Position numbers and translations under genes: made by a program
The notes under the pieces: model-generated
What the model saw: only the letters and a program-made list of their open reading frames with translations
What the model was told of the DNA's origin: nothing
Databases searched by the model: none
Source of the DNA: Oscillatoria princeps RMCB-10
GTDB taxonomy: Bacteria > Cyanobacteriota > Cyanobacteriia > Cyanobacteriales > Oscillatoriaceae
Reading direction: 5' to 3'
Assembly: GCA_019359235.1 (NCBI GenBank)
Contig: JAHHHT010000005.1
Location: 248,001 to 312,000, forward strand
DNA length: 64,000 bases
Part shown: positions 38,535 to 47,808 of the stretch, in pieces
Position numbering within the stretch: position 1 is the stretch's first letter
How the letters are laid out: each line of letters starts with the position of its first letter

Positions 38535-39729
38535 CACACTCTTGCCGGTGCCCTCAGGCCCTTTGCAAATTCCCCCTCTAGCACCGGCACCCACCGGCAC
38601 GGACGAACGCCCCCTGCGGTTCTCCCTAGTAATTCCCACCTACAAAGAAAGTCAAAACATCCCCCAGATCGTCGAGCGATTGACCCAGCTGCTCGATTCA
38701 GTCATCCCCAACGAGTACGAGCTGATTGTAGTCGATGACGACAGCCCAGACCTCACCTGGAAAGTCGCCCAAGAACTGATACCACAATACCCCCAACTGC
38801 AAGTCATGCGCCGCGAGGGAGAGCGGGGGCTCTCCAGTGCAGTGATTCGCGGATGGCAAGTGGCGCGGGGAGAAGTGCTCGGCGTCATTGATGCCGACTT
38901 GCAGCACCCGCCACAGACACTCTTGCAACTTTGGTCAGAAATCCAGCGGGGAGCAGATTTGGCCGCAGCCAGCCGCCATGTGGAAGGCGGCGGCGTCAGC
39001 GACTGGAGCCCGATCCGGCGGTTTCTCTCTCGCGGTGCCCAAACCCTGGGGTTAATTATCCTCCCCGGAGTAGTGGGGCGCGTCTCCGATCCCATGAGTG
39101 GCTATTTCCTGGTGCGCCGCGAAGCCATTGCCGGTAAAACCATGAACCCAGTGGGCTACAAAATTCTCATTGAAGTGATCGGCAGGGGGAATATCCGCTG
39201 GATTGGCGAAGTCGGCTATGTGTTTCAAGAGCGCCAAGAAGGCGAAAGTAAAGTCACTTGGAAGCAGTATGTCGAATATATTGGCCACCTGGTGCGCTTG
39301 CGCTTCGCCCGCTGGCCGGTTGCCCGGTTCTTCCGCTTTGGTGCCGTCGGCTTTAGTGGCGTATTTGTCGATATGGCGATCTTTTACCTGCTCAGCGACC
39401 CCAGCACCCTGGGTTGGGGTCTGACGCGGAGTAAAATTATAGCATCAGAATTGGCAATCGTCAACAACTTTTTGTGGAATGACCTGTGGACTTTTGGCGA
39501 CATTTCCAGCAAGCAGCGGGGGTTGCGCAAGCGCGTCAAACGCTTTGTGAAATTCAATATTATCTGCCTTGCCGGTCTGGTTTTGAACGTGCTGCTGCTG
39601 AATTTGCTGTACAATGTGCTGGGCTTAAACAGGTATGTGGCTAACTTGATTGCAATCGCCGCTGTTACGTTCTGGAATTTCTGGATTAACCTCAAGCTCA
39701 GCTGGCGCGTGACGGAAGTAAAGGATTGA
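38515..39729 (+). CDS. Polyprenyl-phosphate glycosyltransferase (GT2) fused to GtrA
   Basis: 404 residues. N-terminal GT2 domain of dolichyl-phosphate-mannose-synthase type (SLVIPTYKESQNIP, VVDDDSPD, GVIDADLQHPP, MSGYFLVRRE), then a C-terminal GtrA domain of four helices (ARFFRFGAVGFSGVFVDMAI to FWNFWINLKLSWRV). The GT2 part loads a sugar on polyprenyl phosphate at the cytoplasmic face; GtrA is thought to help flip it. The ATG at 38515 overlaps the end of the upstream GT39-like gene by 20 bases, so translation is probably coupled. A Pro-rich N-terminal tail of about 30 residues precedes the enzyme. Confidence 0.92.
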   Translation: MSISQPNTLLPVPSGPLQIPPLAPAPTGTDERPLRFSLVIPTYKESQNIPQIVERLTQLLDSVIPNEYELIVVDDDSPDLTWKVAQELIPQYPQLQVMRREGERGLSSAVIRGWQVARGEVLGVIDADLQHPPQTLLQLWSEIQRGADLAAASRHVEGGGVSDWSPIRRFLSRGAQTLGLIILPGVVGRVSDPMSGYFLVRREAIAGKTMNPVGYKILIEVIGRGNIRWIGEVGYVFQERQEGESKVTWKQYVEYIGHLVRLRFARWPVARFFRFGAVGFSGVFVDMAIFYLLSDPSTLGWGLTRSKIIASELAIVNNFLWNDLWTFGDISSKQRGLRKRVKRFVKFNIICLAGLVLNVLLLNLLYNVLGLNRYVANLIAIAAVTFWNFWINLKLSWRVTEVKD

Positions 39730-39965
39730 GAATTAGGCAGTGATAAGTGGGCCTTCAAACTAAACGGAACATCAAGAAACACATAAATTAATCAGGTTTC
39801 TTAAATAAACTTGGTTTCTGGCATCCGCGTAGTGACAGCCGAACCCAGAGATAAATCTTCTTATCCTCCCTCTGCGACCTCTGCGCTCTCTGCGGTTCAT
39901 AAAATCAATCCTTCTCAGGCACTACCCAGGATTAAAGATGAAGGATGAAGGATAAAGTATGAACT
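39730..39965. other. Short gap with degenerate repeats
   Basis: Contains a decayed AGAAACC-type palindrome (about 39790-39820, GGTTTCTTAAATAAACTTGG) and a CTCTGCGACCTCTGCGCTCT microrepeat, common in filamentous cyanobacteria. No gene. Confidence 0.55.
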
Positions 39966-41846
39966 ATGAAAAAAATCTTCAACCTTCAACCTTCCGACTT
40001 CACACTTCTGCTGCTTTGGGTGGCGATTGGTGCCGGCTTGCGGTTTGCGGCGCTCGACGCCAAGCCCCCCTGGACAGATGAATTCTCCACAATGGTTTTC
40101 AGCCTGGGTAACAGCTATCGTTCAGTGCCCCTAGACCGGCCTGTTCCACTGGACGTTCTTTTGCAGCCGCTGATCCCGCCACCCCCTGCGGGTGGATTAA
40201 TCGCCTCGGCACAAAATGTCACTCACAACTTGCTGACTTGGAGCAACCACCCGCCGGTGTACTTCGTGCTGGCGAACTTCTGGATGCAGCTGTTTCCACC
40301 GGCACCGGGGGAGCACGTCTCGCTGTGGGTGGCGCGAGCTCTGCCGGCACTTCTGGGCGTTGCCTCAGTTCCAGCGATGTTTGCCCTTGGTTTGCTGGCT
40401 TTTCGCTCCCGCTCGGTTGGCCATCTGGGGGCGGCGATGATGGCGGTTTCCCCCTACGGCATCTATCTGGCCCAAGAAGCCCGCCACTACACTTTGGCGA
40501 TTTTACTGGTTATTTGCTCGCTTGGCTGTCTGGTTGTGGCGGCGCGGGCGCTGCAGCAGCAGAAGCCGGTGCCGGTGCGGTGGGCCACCGGCTGGGTGGC
40601 CGTTAACGCTCTCGGCATTGCCTCCCACTACTTTTTCGCACTGGCGCTTTGTGCCGAAGCCTTGGTTTTGATTGGGTTGTGGGTTGGGGATTTGGGATTT
40701 TGGGGTAAGTCGATATCTGGCATTTTTCTCAAGAAGGGGGAGGCGGAGGCTCCCGATTCTCTTTCCCAGACTCCGCCTGGAAACGGAAGAATGAGACATT
40801 GGTGGCGCATATACGCGGTTGCATTAGGCACTTTGGCGGGAGGATTGGTTTGGCTGCCGGTGTGGTTGGGGGGTTCGGACAGCCGGCTCACGGAATGGAT
40901 TCGCAATGACGCGGGGTGGGGGTGGTACAAACCGATTTTTCAAGCTTTTGCTGCCTGGATCACGATGCTGTCGCTGCTGCCGGTGGAGTCACCGGCACTG
41001 CCGGTGGTGATTGTCTCTGGAGTGGTAATGCTGATTTTTTTCATATGGGCGTCACCGATTCTGTGGCGCGGGCTGAAAGCGCAATTCATCTCGCCTGAAA
41101 ATCAATTGGCAACCGGCGTTTTGGGTGGGTTTGTGTTGGGGGCAATCGCGCAGTTTTTCGCGATTTCCTACTTTCTAGGCATTGACATCACGCGCGGCGC
41201 TCGGTATAATTTTGTGTACTTCCCAGCGGTCATCCTTCTGGGAGGAGCTAGCCTCGGAAAAAGTTGGGACACTTTCTCGGAAACGAGGGGGGTGGGGGCT
41301 GAGGTCAAAATCGGCGGCAAAAAAGCTGTGGCGCTGATTTGGCTGATGGGGCTGTTGAGCGGGGTGACTGTGGTGTGCGATCTGGGCTATCAGAAATACT
41401 ATCGCCCTGACTTGTTAGTGCCGGTTATTCAAGAAGTCTCTCAATCTTTTGAAACTGGAGCAAAAAAAATCGACAGTCCCAAATCGGTGGTGCCGGTGCT
41501 GATTGCCACAACCCACTTTACCCATGTACAAACCGGCGAATTGATGGGGCTGGCTTGGGAATTCAGACGCCAATACCCTGGGAGAAATTCAACAGCAGAT
41601 CCGCAGTTTGTTTTAGCGCATGAAGACCGGCAGTCTTGTGAGGACGCCACCTGTCGCGCCCCCTCCACCCTGCGCAAGGTACTGGCTGATTTGCCGCGAC
41701 CGGCTGCGCTGTGGCTGGTGAATTTCCGCACGCCGGGGGATTTATTAGCACAAAAATGCTTGCCTGTCAAGACTACTCCTGGGAAATCTTTTCAGTCCTG
41801 GCCGGCGGTGGATGGCTACGACTACCAGCCGTATCGCTGCTTTTAA
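39966..41846 (+). CDS. GT39-like membrane glycosyltransferase with an in-frame repeat insertion
   Basis: 626 residues, about eleven transmembrane helices. The acidic loop motif KPPWTDEFSTM and SNHPPVYFVLANFWMQLF place it with the PMT_2/GT39 GT-C group, paralogous in layout to the gene at 36774. Residues from roughly 255 to 278 (KKGEAEAPDSLSQTPPGNGR) are encoded by a GGAGGCGGAGGCTCCC...TTCCCAGACTCCGCCTGG element of the dispersed palindrome family, a hydrophilic loop tolerated between helices. The last 150 residues form a soluble extracytoplasmic domain. Probably builds a cell-envelope or exopolysaccharide glycan with its neighbours. Confidence 0.85.
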   Translation: MKKIFNLQPSDFTLLLLWVAIGAGLRFAALDAKPPWTDEFSTMVFSLGNSYRSVPLDRPVPLDVLLQPLIPPPPAGGLIASAQNVTHNLLTWSNHPPVYFVLANFWMQLFPPAPGEHVSLWVARALPALLGVASVPAMFALGLLAFRSRSVGHLGAAMMAVSPYGIYLAQEARHYTLAILLVICSLGCLVVAARALQQQKPVPVRWATGWVAVNALGIASHYFFALALCAEALVLIGLWVGDLGFWGKSISGIFLKKGEAEAPDSLSQTPPGNGRMRHWWRIYAVALGTLAGGLVWLPVWLGGSDSRLTEWIRNDAGWGWYKPIFQAFAAWITMLSLLPVESPALPVVIVSGVVMLIFFIWASPILWRGLKAQFISPENQLATGVLGGFVLGAIAQFFAISYFLGIDITRGARYNFVYFPAVILLGGASLGKSWDTFSETRGVGAEVKIGGKKAVALIWLMGLLSGVTVVCDLGYQKYYRPDLLVPVIQEVSQSFETGAKKIDSPKSVVPVLIATTHFTHVQTGELMGLAWEFRRQYPGRNSTADPQFVLAHEDRQSCEDATCRAPSTLRKVLADLPRPAALWLVNFRTPGDLLAQKCLPVKTTPGKSFQSWPAVDGYDYQPYRCF

Positions 41847-42176
41847 GCCAAAACCCCGTACAATGCTAGCGGGGAGCAAGTCGGGCCTCAGAAGCGGGCT
41901 TGCCGCTGCCGGCTGTAAGATTGTAGCGGCTCTCAGTTGGATGACCTATGGCCCAGAAACCCGGTTTCTTAAAGAAACCGGGTTTCTCAGTACCTCAAAA
42001 GTCGGTTGGGGAGGAGGGCAAGAACCGTCGAACACCCGGATAAGTCAAAACGCTCAGTCAAACGGAAGGGAAACTCAACCTAAAATCTAAAATCCAGAAT
42101 TGATTTCTCCTTTCAGTTGTTAAAGAATAATCGGCTGTCCTCTGAAATCTCAAATCTCAAATCCCTATTGACCGAT
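41847..42176. other. Gap with a hairpin and a MITE-like element
   Basis: CCCCG...CGGGG at about 41854-41874 just after the stop may end transcription. The MITE-like copy at 41922-41997 follows. The end carries AAATCTAAAATC and CTGAAATCTCAAATCTCAAATC microrepeats. No gene. Confidence 0.6.
41922..41997. mobile_element. MITE-like composite element, right arm degenerate
   Basis: TGTAGCGGCTCTCAGTTGGATGA left arm, AGAAACCCGGTTTCTTAAAG core palindrome and CTCAGTACCTCA flank match the copies at 15632 and 27519, but the right TATAGCGG-type end is lost. Confidence 0.6.
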
Positions 42177-43646
42177 ATGCCAGTATCAAGCCACCTCAAC
42201 TGTTGGGCTGCCAGCGTGGCTGCGTGGGCGCTAGCCGTTGGCTGCGGTTTCTATGCCAGCCGCGCCACCGCCGCCACACCACCGTCCGGGCCCGCAGTGG
42301 CCGCTTCTGTAACCGTCGCGCAGCAAACCGATCCCTACAGTGAAGGGATCAGCAGGGCCACGAGGGCTGCCAATCTGGCCCGGTCTGCGAAAACTCCGCT
42401 GGAATGGAATCAAGTAGCTGTAGCGTGGCTTGAGGCTGTTGCTTGGATGCAAACCGTCCCCCCGGGCAGCCCCAAACGAGCCATCGCGCAGAAGAAGGTC
42501 GCTGAATATCTGCGGAACTTTTCCGCAGCCCAAAAAAAAGCAGCCGTGCTGGATTCTCGGCTGCCCTTCGCCACGTTTGGCAGCGATTTGCTCGACCAGC
42601 AGTTGCTGCTTTATCTGTCCTACTTGGAAGCTGTTGGCCCGCCCGATATCCTGATTGTGGGCAGTTCCCGCGCCTTGCAGGGCGTCGATCCGCAAGCCCT
42701 CAAGCAAGCCTTAGCCGCTAAAGGCTACAGGGGGCTGGAAATCTTTAATTTTTCGGTGAATGGGGCGACTGCCCGAGTCGTAGACTTGAAGCTGCGAGAG
42801 CTGTTGAGCGAAGATCAGCTGCCCAGGCTGATTCTGTGGGCTGATGGGGTGCGGGCTTTTAATAACGGTCGTGCGGACAGGACTTACAAGGGGATTGTCA
42901 GTTCCCCCGGCTACGAGCAGTTACAGGCTGGAATCCGCCCCAGCCTCACATATCTGTCAGAAGCTACCGCTGCCGGCCCATTGCCGCCGGCAGATGCAGG
43001 TTTACCTTCTTGGCAGGCTGGGCTTGCGCCATTTACCCGGCTGGCCAACTATTCCAAGGCAGCATCTGTGTCCCCTCGTTTTCTGGGCGCAGAGTCCCCT
43101 CGTTCCGGGGCGTGGCGGGACGCGCCCCTACAGGTCGGAAACGAGAACAGTCAGGCTGAGGCTCAATTCACTGTCGCACAAGCCACGAGTCGGGAGAGGG
43201 CGCTGTTTAATGCTATCGATGCCAATGGGTTCCTCCCCGTGTCCGCCCGCTTTAGTCCAGGCACCTACTACCGGCAAAATCCCAGAGTGGCGGGGCAGTT
43301 CGACGGCGACTACGCATCCTTTAAGCTGGGGGGCGAGCAAGCCGCAGCCCTCAATAACGTTGTGAGTTTCACCAAGTCGCTCAACATTCCCCTGGTTTTT
43401 GTCAATCTGCCCCTCACCCCGGACTACTTGGACGCAAAGCGCCGGTCGGCTGAGCAACAATTCGTGCAGGATATGCAGCGCCGCGCCAAACAAACAGGTT
43501 TTATCTTTCGCAACCTGTCTCAGCGGGAGCTGACTCGGAATGAGTATTTTGCTGACCCCAGCCACATCAACCGCTATGGGGCGGCGGCTGTGTCTCGCCA
43601 GCTGGCCCAAGACCGGTCAATTCCCTGGCCCAGAACTCAGTCCTGA
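42177..43646 (+). CDS. SGNH-like (DUF1574-type) exported protein
   Basis: 489 residues from the ATG at 42177. The N-terminal signal peptide or anchor (AASVAAWALAVGCGFYASRA) leads to a large extracytoplasmic domain with PPDILIVGSSRALQGVDP (Ser block) and, near the C terminus, FADPSHINRYGAAAVS (Asp-x-x-His block), the order seen in SGNH/GDSL-type esterases and DUF1574 proteins. Residues around 300-325 come from an in-frame GC-rich palindromic repeat. Located behind an acyltransferase and glycosyltransferases, it might add or remove acyl groups on an exported glycan; this is inference. Its 3' end overlaps the convergent kinase gene by 30 bases. Confidence 0.75.
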   Translation: MPVSSHLNCWAASVAAWALAVGCGFYASRATAATPPSGPAVAASVTVAQQTDPYSEGISRATRAANLARSAKTPLEWNQVAVAWLEAVAWMQTVPPGSPKRAIAQKKVAEYLRNFSAAQKKAAVLDSRLPFATFGSDLLDQQLLLYLSYLEAVGPPDILIVGSSRALQGVDPQALKQALAAKGYRGLEIFNFSVNGATARVVDLKLRELLSEDQLPRLILWADGVRAFNNGRADRTYKGIVSSPGYEQLQAGIRPSLTYLSEATAAGPLPPADAGLPSWQAGLAPFTRLANYSKAASVSPRFLGAESPRSGAWRDAPLQVGNENSQAEAQFTVAQATSRERALFNAIDANGFLPVSARFSPGTYYRQNPRVAGQFDGDYASFKLGGEQAAALNNVVSFTKSLNIPLVFVNLPLTPDYLDAKRRSAEQQFVQDMQRRAKQTGFIFRNLSQRELTRNEYFADPSHINRYGAAAVSRQLAQDRSIPWPRTQS

Positions 43647-45029
43647 GCAAATCCCTGACTGCCGCTTTGCCAATTGGGCAGCCGATTCGGGGGCGGGCTC
43701 GCCACGGTCGGGCTGATTTACGGGAATCACGATCACAAATTCTGCCCCCTGTCCGGGGGCGGAAATGCAACTCAGCTTGCCGTGGTGTTTTTCCACCACA
43801 ATCTGCTGGCTGATAGACAGCCCCAACCCCGTGCCTTTGCCCACTGCTTTTGTCGTGAATAATTGGTCAAACAGCTGAGAGCGCACCTCTTCTGACATTC
43901 CGATTCCGTTATCTTTGACAGAGATGGCAACTGTTTCGTTTTGTTTCCCCACAGACGTGCGGATTGTAATTTGATTGGGATTCGCTTTAATTTCTTGGTA
44001 AGATAGCTCTTGACTCGACTCCTCTAGGGCGTCAATAGCATTAGCAATCAGATTCATAAACACCTGATTGAGCTGACCGGGGAAGCAGTTAACGGGAGGT
44101 AAGTCACCGTATTCTTTGATGACCTCAATAGCGGGGCGCTTGTTGTTCTCTTTCAGCCGGTGCTTGAGAATAATTAATGTGCTGTCGATGCCTTCGTGGA
44201 TGTTGCAGGCTACCTTCGCCGAGGTGTCCGCACGAGAGAAAACTCTCATAGAACTGCTAATCTGGCGCAGCCGGTCAGTTCCCTCTTTCAGCGTTCCAAT
44301 CATTTTTGGCAGGTCTTCTTGGAGATACTCCAAGTCAATCTCTTCGGCATGTTCCTGAATCTCTTCTCCCGGATCGGGAAAGGCGTCGCGATAGAGTTGC
44401 AGGTGCTGCAGGAGGGCTTCAACATACTCCTGAGCGAGGTTTATGTTGCCAGATATAAAGTTGACTGGATTGTTTATTTCGTGCCCGAGTCCCGCCATTA
44501 GCTGGCCGAGTAAAGACATTTTTTCCTTCTGCACGAGTTGCAGTTGAGTCTGCTGGAGTTCTTTCAGAGATTGAGCAAGTTTAGCTGTTCGCTCTGCAAC
44601 TCTCTGTTCCAGGAGTTCATTTTGCTCGGCGAGTCTTTTAGTCATGCCGCTCAATTTTAAATGCAGCTGGAGCCGCGCCAGCACCTCTTCCTGCTGAAAC
44701 GGTTTAGTAATATAATCTACGGCTCCCAAGCGCAGACCTTTGACCTTATCTAAGGGGTCGGATAAAGCTGTCATAAAAATTACTGGGATGCTCTCAGTAA
44801 CATCAGAAGCCTTCAGCCGTCGGCAAGTTTCAAACCCGTCAATCCCCGGCATCATAACATCGAGTAAAATGAGATCGGGTGAGGCTTGTTGCGCTTTCTC
44901 AATGGCACTTTCCCCACTTTTGGCCACTAGCACCTTATAGGCGCATTCTTTGAGAAAGTCAAACAGCACCTTTATATTGGTGGGGTTATCGTCAACTATT
45001 AAGATCGTTTGTGTTTGCCCGGTTTTCAT
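43617..45029 (-). CDS. Response regulator - histidine kinase hybrid
   Basis: 470 residues. N-terminal receiver (TILIVDDNPTN, phospho-acceptor in LILLDVMMPG), a coiled-coil linker (about 130-175), HisKA dimerisation domain with GLGHEINNPVNF (phospho-His in the H-box) and HATPase_c (NLIANAIDALEES, DNGIGMSEEV, GKGTGLGLSI). The REC-first layout fits a soluble kinase that receives phosphate from an upstream hybrid kinase. It starts one base after the stop of the CHASE2 kinase gene, so the two form a phosphorelay operon. No DNA-binding output domain. Confidence 0.95.
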   Translation of the reverse strand: MKTGQTQTILIVDDNPTNIKVLFDFLKECAYKVLVAKSGESAIEKAQQASPDLILLDVMMPGIDGFETCRRLKASDVTESIPVIFMTALSDPLDKVKGLRLGAVDYITKPFQQEEVLARLQLHLKLSGMTKRLAEQNELLEQRVAERTAKLAQSLKELQQTQLQLVQKEKMSLLGQLMAGLGHEINNPVNFISGNINLAQEYVEALLQHLQLYRDAFPDPGEEIQEHAEEIDLEYLQEDLPKMIGTLKEGTDRLRQISSSMRVFSRADTSAKVACNIHEGIDSTLIILKHRLKENNKRPAIEVIKEYGDLPPVNCFPGQLNQVFMNLIANAIDALEESSQELSYQEIKANPNQITIRTSVGKQNETVAISVKDNGIGMSEEVRSQLFDQLFTTKAVGKGTGLGLSISQQIVVEKHHGKLSCISAPGQGAEFVIVIPVNQPDRGEPAPESAAQLAKRQSGICSGLSSGPGN

Positions 45030-45030
45030 T

Positions 45031-47808
45031 TTAATCCCTCAAGTACGGCTCTATCAACTTCACGATTTTTTGGTCTTCAAACTCTTCTGCCAATTGTAGC
45101 ACCCTGGCTGCAAAAGACCGGTATTTGGCGTCCAGCTGGCTGAGCCTGCTGGCTTCCCGCTCGACAGCTTCAATATCGCCAATCTGAGCGGCTTGATACA
45201 AAACGAGCAGTCTCTCTAAGGGGGGGGCTACTATTTTTTCGTCCTTCCTACTTTTTTCTTCTTTATGTCTTCCTCCTTTTTCCTCTTTTTCATAAATCCA
45301 TTCCAGTTGCAAATATTTCTGCAACTGCTCAAATAACTCAGTAGCTTGGACGGGTTTGGGCAGAAAGTCACTGCAACCGGCTTGCCGGCTACGCTCTTTG
45401 TTAAAATTCACCACGCTGGCGCTGGAGGCGATTGCCGGCACGTCTTTGAACGGCGGCAAAGAGCGCAAATGCCGCACCATCTCAAAGCCATCCATCTCTG
45501 GCATGACTAAATCTATTATAATCAAATGGGGGTTGAACTCCGCCACTAAGTCTAAACCCTCTCGCCCGCTGCCGGCTTCGGCAAGTTCAAACCCGACGGG
45601 TTCTAACAAATTAACGAACACTGAGCGATTTTCGCACCGGTCATCAACCACTAAGATTCTTTGTTTCTCACCTCTGTATCCAATGATGCTGCTTGCGGGT
45701 GAGTCAGGGGCAGACTCAATGCAGTTTAAGGATTCCGGCAAATCGGCATCGAACCAAAAAGTGCTGCCGGCTCCTTTCTGACTGCTGACTTCGAGCTGGC
45801 TCCCCATCATGTTAACAATTTTTTTGCTAATCGCCAATCCCAAGCCGGTGCCTTCCGCCTTGCGGGAGCTATCCCCGACTTGCTCAAAGGGCAGAAATAT
45901 CTTGTCCAGCTGTTCGGGGCTCATGCCGGTGCCCGTATCTTCAATTTGAAACCGAAGTTTGTAAATTTTCCCCTGTCCGCTTTCTTGTGGGGCGCGGCTT
46001 TCCAGGACGCCCACTTTAAACGTCACGCCTCCGGTTTCTGTAAATTTTATGGCATTGCCCAGGAGGTTAATTAACACTTGCCTCAGCCGTTTTTCGTCGG
46101 CATATAGGGCAGCCGGCAGTTGATTGATCTCTTGGAAGGTAAAAGCAATTTCTTTTTGTTCAGCCTTGATTCGGCACATTTGGGTGACGCCCTGCAGAAA
46201 AGAAGGAAAATGAAAGTCTTTCGGGTAGAGTTCCATTTTCCGGGCTTCTATTTTGGAGAGGTCTAAAATATCGTTAATCAGGTTCAGCAGGTGGGAGCCG
46301 CACTGCTCAATGATGCGGACGCTATCGCGCTGCTTGCCGGCGAGACTTTTGTCCCGCTGCAGGATTTGGGCGTACCCGAGGATGCCGTTGAGCGGGGTGC
46401 GCAGTTCGTGGCTCATGTTGGAGAGAAATTCGCTTTTGGCTGCGCTGGCGGCTTCGGCGGCTTTTTTAGCGATTTCCAACTCTCGGGTGCGCTCCTCTAC
46501 TTTGTTTTCCAGGGAGAGGGAGTATTCTTCTAATTGCGCGTTGGCTTTTTGTAATTGCTCGTTAGCGAGCTTTAATTGATACTGGTTGTGGTAGCTGGCG
46601 ATCGCAATAGCCGAGGCGCAAGCCGCCACCAGGGGGGACACCACGGGAATGACCCAACCAGAGAGAAAGGACAGATAGGAGATGCTGGTGAGAGCTAACC
46701 CTGTGAGGAAGGCGCTCGGTACTGTGCCGGCAAAAAATGAGTTTTTTCCCAAGATCCGCACCCGCAGGAGCATGCAATTAACTGCGGTGCCGGTAACTGA
46801 CCAAGCTAAAATCCACAGCCAGTTTAGATGATTTGGCCAAACTCGCAGGAGAGGACGCCCATCTATTGCTGAACTCAATATCTGGCTGCTTATATTGGCG
46901 TGAATGGCGACGCCAGGTGTGGGTGATGGAGTCTGGAAAAGTGTGCTGCTGTAGGGGGTTTGGAAAAGGTCGTTGAGGCTGGGCGCTATTGGGCCAATCA
47001 AAACGATGCGGTCGCGCATCAATCCGGGTGGGATTCTGTTTTCCAGCACGTCAGTCATTGATATGCTGGCAAAAGGGCACGGTTCTGTCTCGCTTCTGCA
47101 GCCAACGCCGCGATAGTTCAATAAAATTTGGTAGCCGCCGGTATCGCCCCTGACATAGCCTCCTTGATTCCGCCTCAAAGGAACAAATACAGCTTTTCCT
47201 AACTTCAACTGATTGTTGCCTAACGGTTGGGGAGTAATGCCCTCGGCTTTTAAATACATTAGGGCCAGTTGCGCCGCCAGACCCAATTTAATTTTCCCGT
47301 CCGGGGTGCCGGCAGAAATCAGGGCGCGGCGCACTTTCCCGTCGGCATCCAAGACCATATCAGCCATCCCCACTTGCCCCAGTTCGCCCAGAGTTGGGGC
47401 TGGGGCGACAGTCTGTCCGAGCGCTTTCTCAACGCCGATTAAGTTCGGTGCGGACTTAAACGCCGCAACTAATGCCTGATGACCGGGTTCCACCGGCAAA
47501 TCTCGATACAGGTCTAAGCCAATGGCTCTCGGTTTCTGGGCTTTGACTTTCTCCAGCAATTCAGCTATCACCCCATCGGGAAACGGCCATTTCCCAACGC
47601 GAGTGATATCCTTTTCACCAATACTGACAATCGCAATGCGCGAGTCCGCCGGCTCAGCTTGGCGCAGGCGAAAAAACTGGTCGATGGCTGTCCATTCCAA
47701 GAATTGGAACAGCCCAAAACACTCTCCTAGTATAACGAATGCTGCCACACTTGGCGGGGTGACGAGTGCCCCCCGCCATTTCCAAAGCAGTTTTCCGATT
47801 TTCAGCAT
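45031..47808 (-). CDS. CHASE2-domain hybrid sensor histidine kinase
   Basis: 925 residues. One N-terminal membrane segment, an extracytoplasmic CHASE2 sensor (about 40-320: RIAIVSIGEKDITRVGKWPFPDG, RAIGLDLYRDLPV), three membrane helices (about 330-405) and a coiled coil. HisKA with SNMSHELRTPLNGI and HATPase_c (GNAIKFTETGG, GTGLGLAISKK) follow, then a receiver (ILVVDDRCENRS, IIIDLVMPEMDGFEM) and a helical C terminus. CHASE2 ligands are not known. It overlaps the DUF928 gene by one base and precedes the response-regulator/kinase gene by one base: a three-gene operon. Confidence 0.95.
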   Translation of the reverse strand: MLKIGKLLWKWRGALVTPPSVAAFVILGECFGLFQFLEWTAIDQFFRLRQAEPADSRIAIVSIGEKDITRVGKWPFPDGVIAELLEKVKAQKPRAIGLDLYRDLPVEPGHQALVAAFKSAPNLIGVEKALGQTVAPAPTLGELGQVGMADMVLDADGKVRRALISAGTPDGKIKLGLAAQLALMYLKAEGITPQPLGNNQLKLGKAVFVPLRRNQGGYVRGDTGGYQILLNYRGVGCRSETEPCPFASISMTDVLENRIPPGLMRDRIVLIGPIAPSLNDLFQTPYSSTLFQTPSPTPGVAIHANISSQILSSAIDGRPLLRVWPNHLNWLWILAWSVTGTAVNCMLLRVRILGKNSFFAGTVPSAFLTGLALTSISYLSFLSGWVIPVVSPLVAACASAIAIASYHNQYQLKLANEQLQKANAQLEEYSLSLENKVEERTRELEIAKKAAEAASAAKSEFLSNMSHELRTPLNGILGYAQILQRDKSLAGKQRDSVRIIEQCGSHLLNLINDILDLSKIEARKMELYPKDFHFPSFLQGVTQMCRIKAEQKEIAFTFQEINQLPAALYADEKRLRQVLINLLGNAIKFTETGGVTFKVGVLESRAPQESGQGKIYKLRFQIEDTGTGMSPEQLDKIFLPFEQVGDSSRKAEGTGLGLAISKKIVNMMGSQLEVSSQKGAGSTFWFDADLPESLNCIESAPDSPASSIIGYRGEKQRILVVDDRCENRSVFVNLLEPVGFELAEAGSGREGLDLVAEFNPHLIIIDLVMPEMDGFEMVRHLRSLPPFKDVPAIASSASVVNFNKERSRQAGCSDFLPKPVQATELFEQLQKYLQLEWIYEKEEKGGRHKEEKSRKDEKIVAPPLERLLVLYQAAQIGDIEAVEREASRLSQLDAKYRSFAARVLQLAEEFEDQKIVKLIEPYLRD

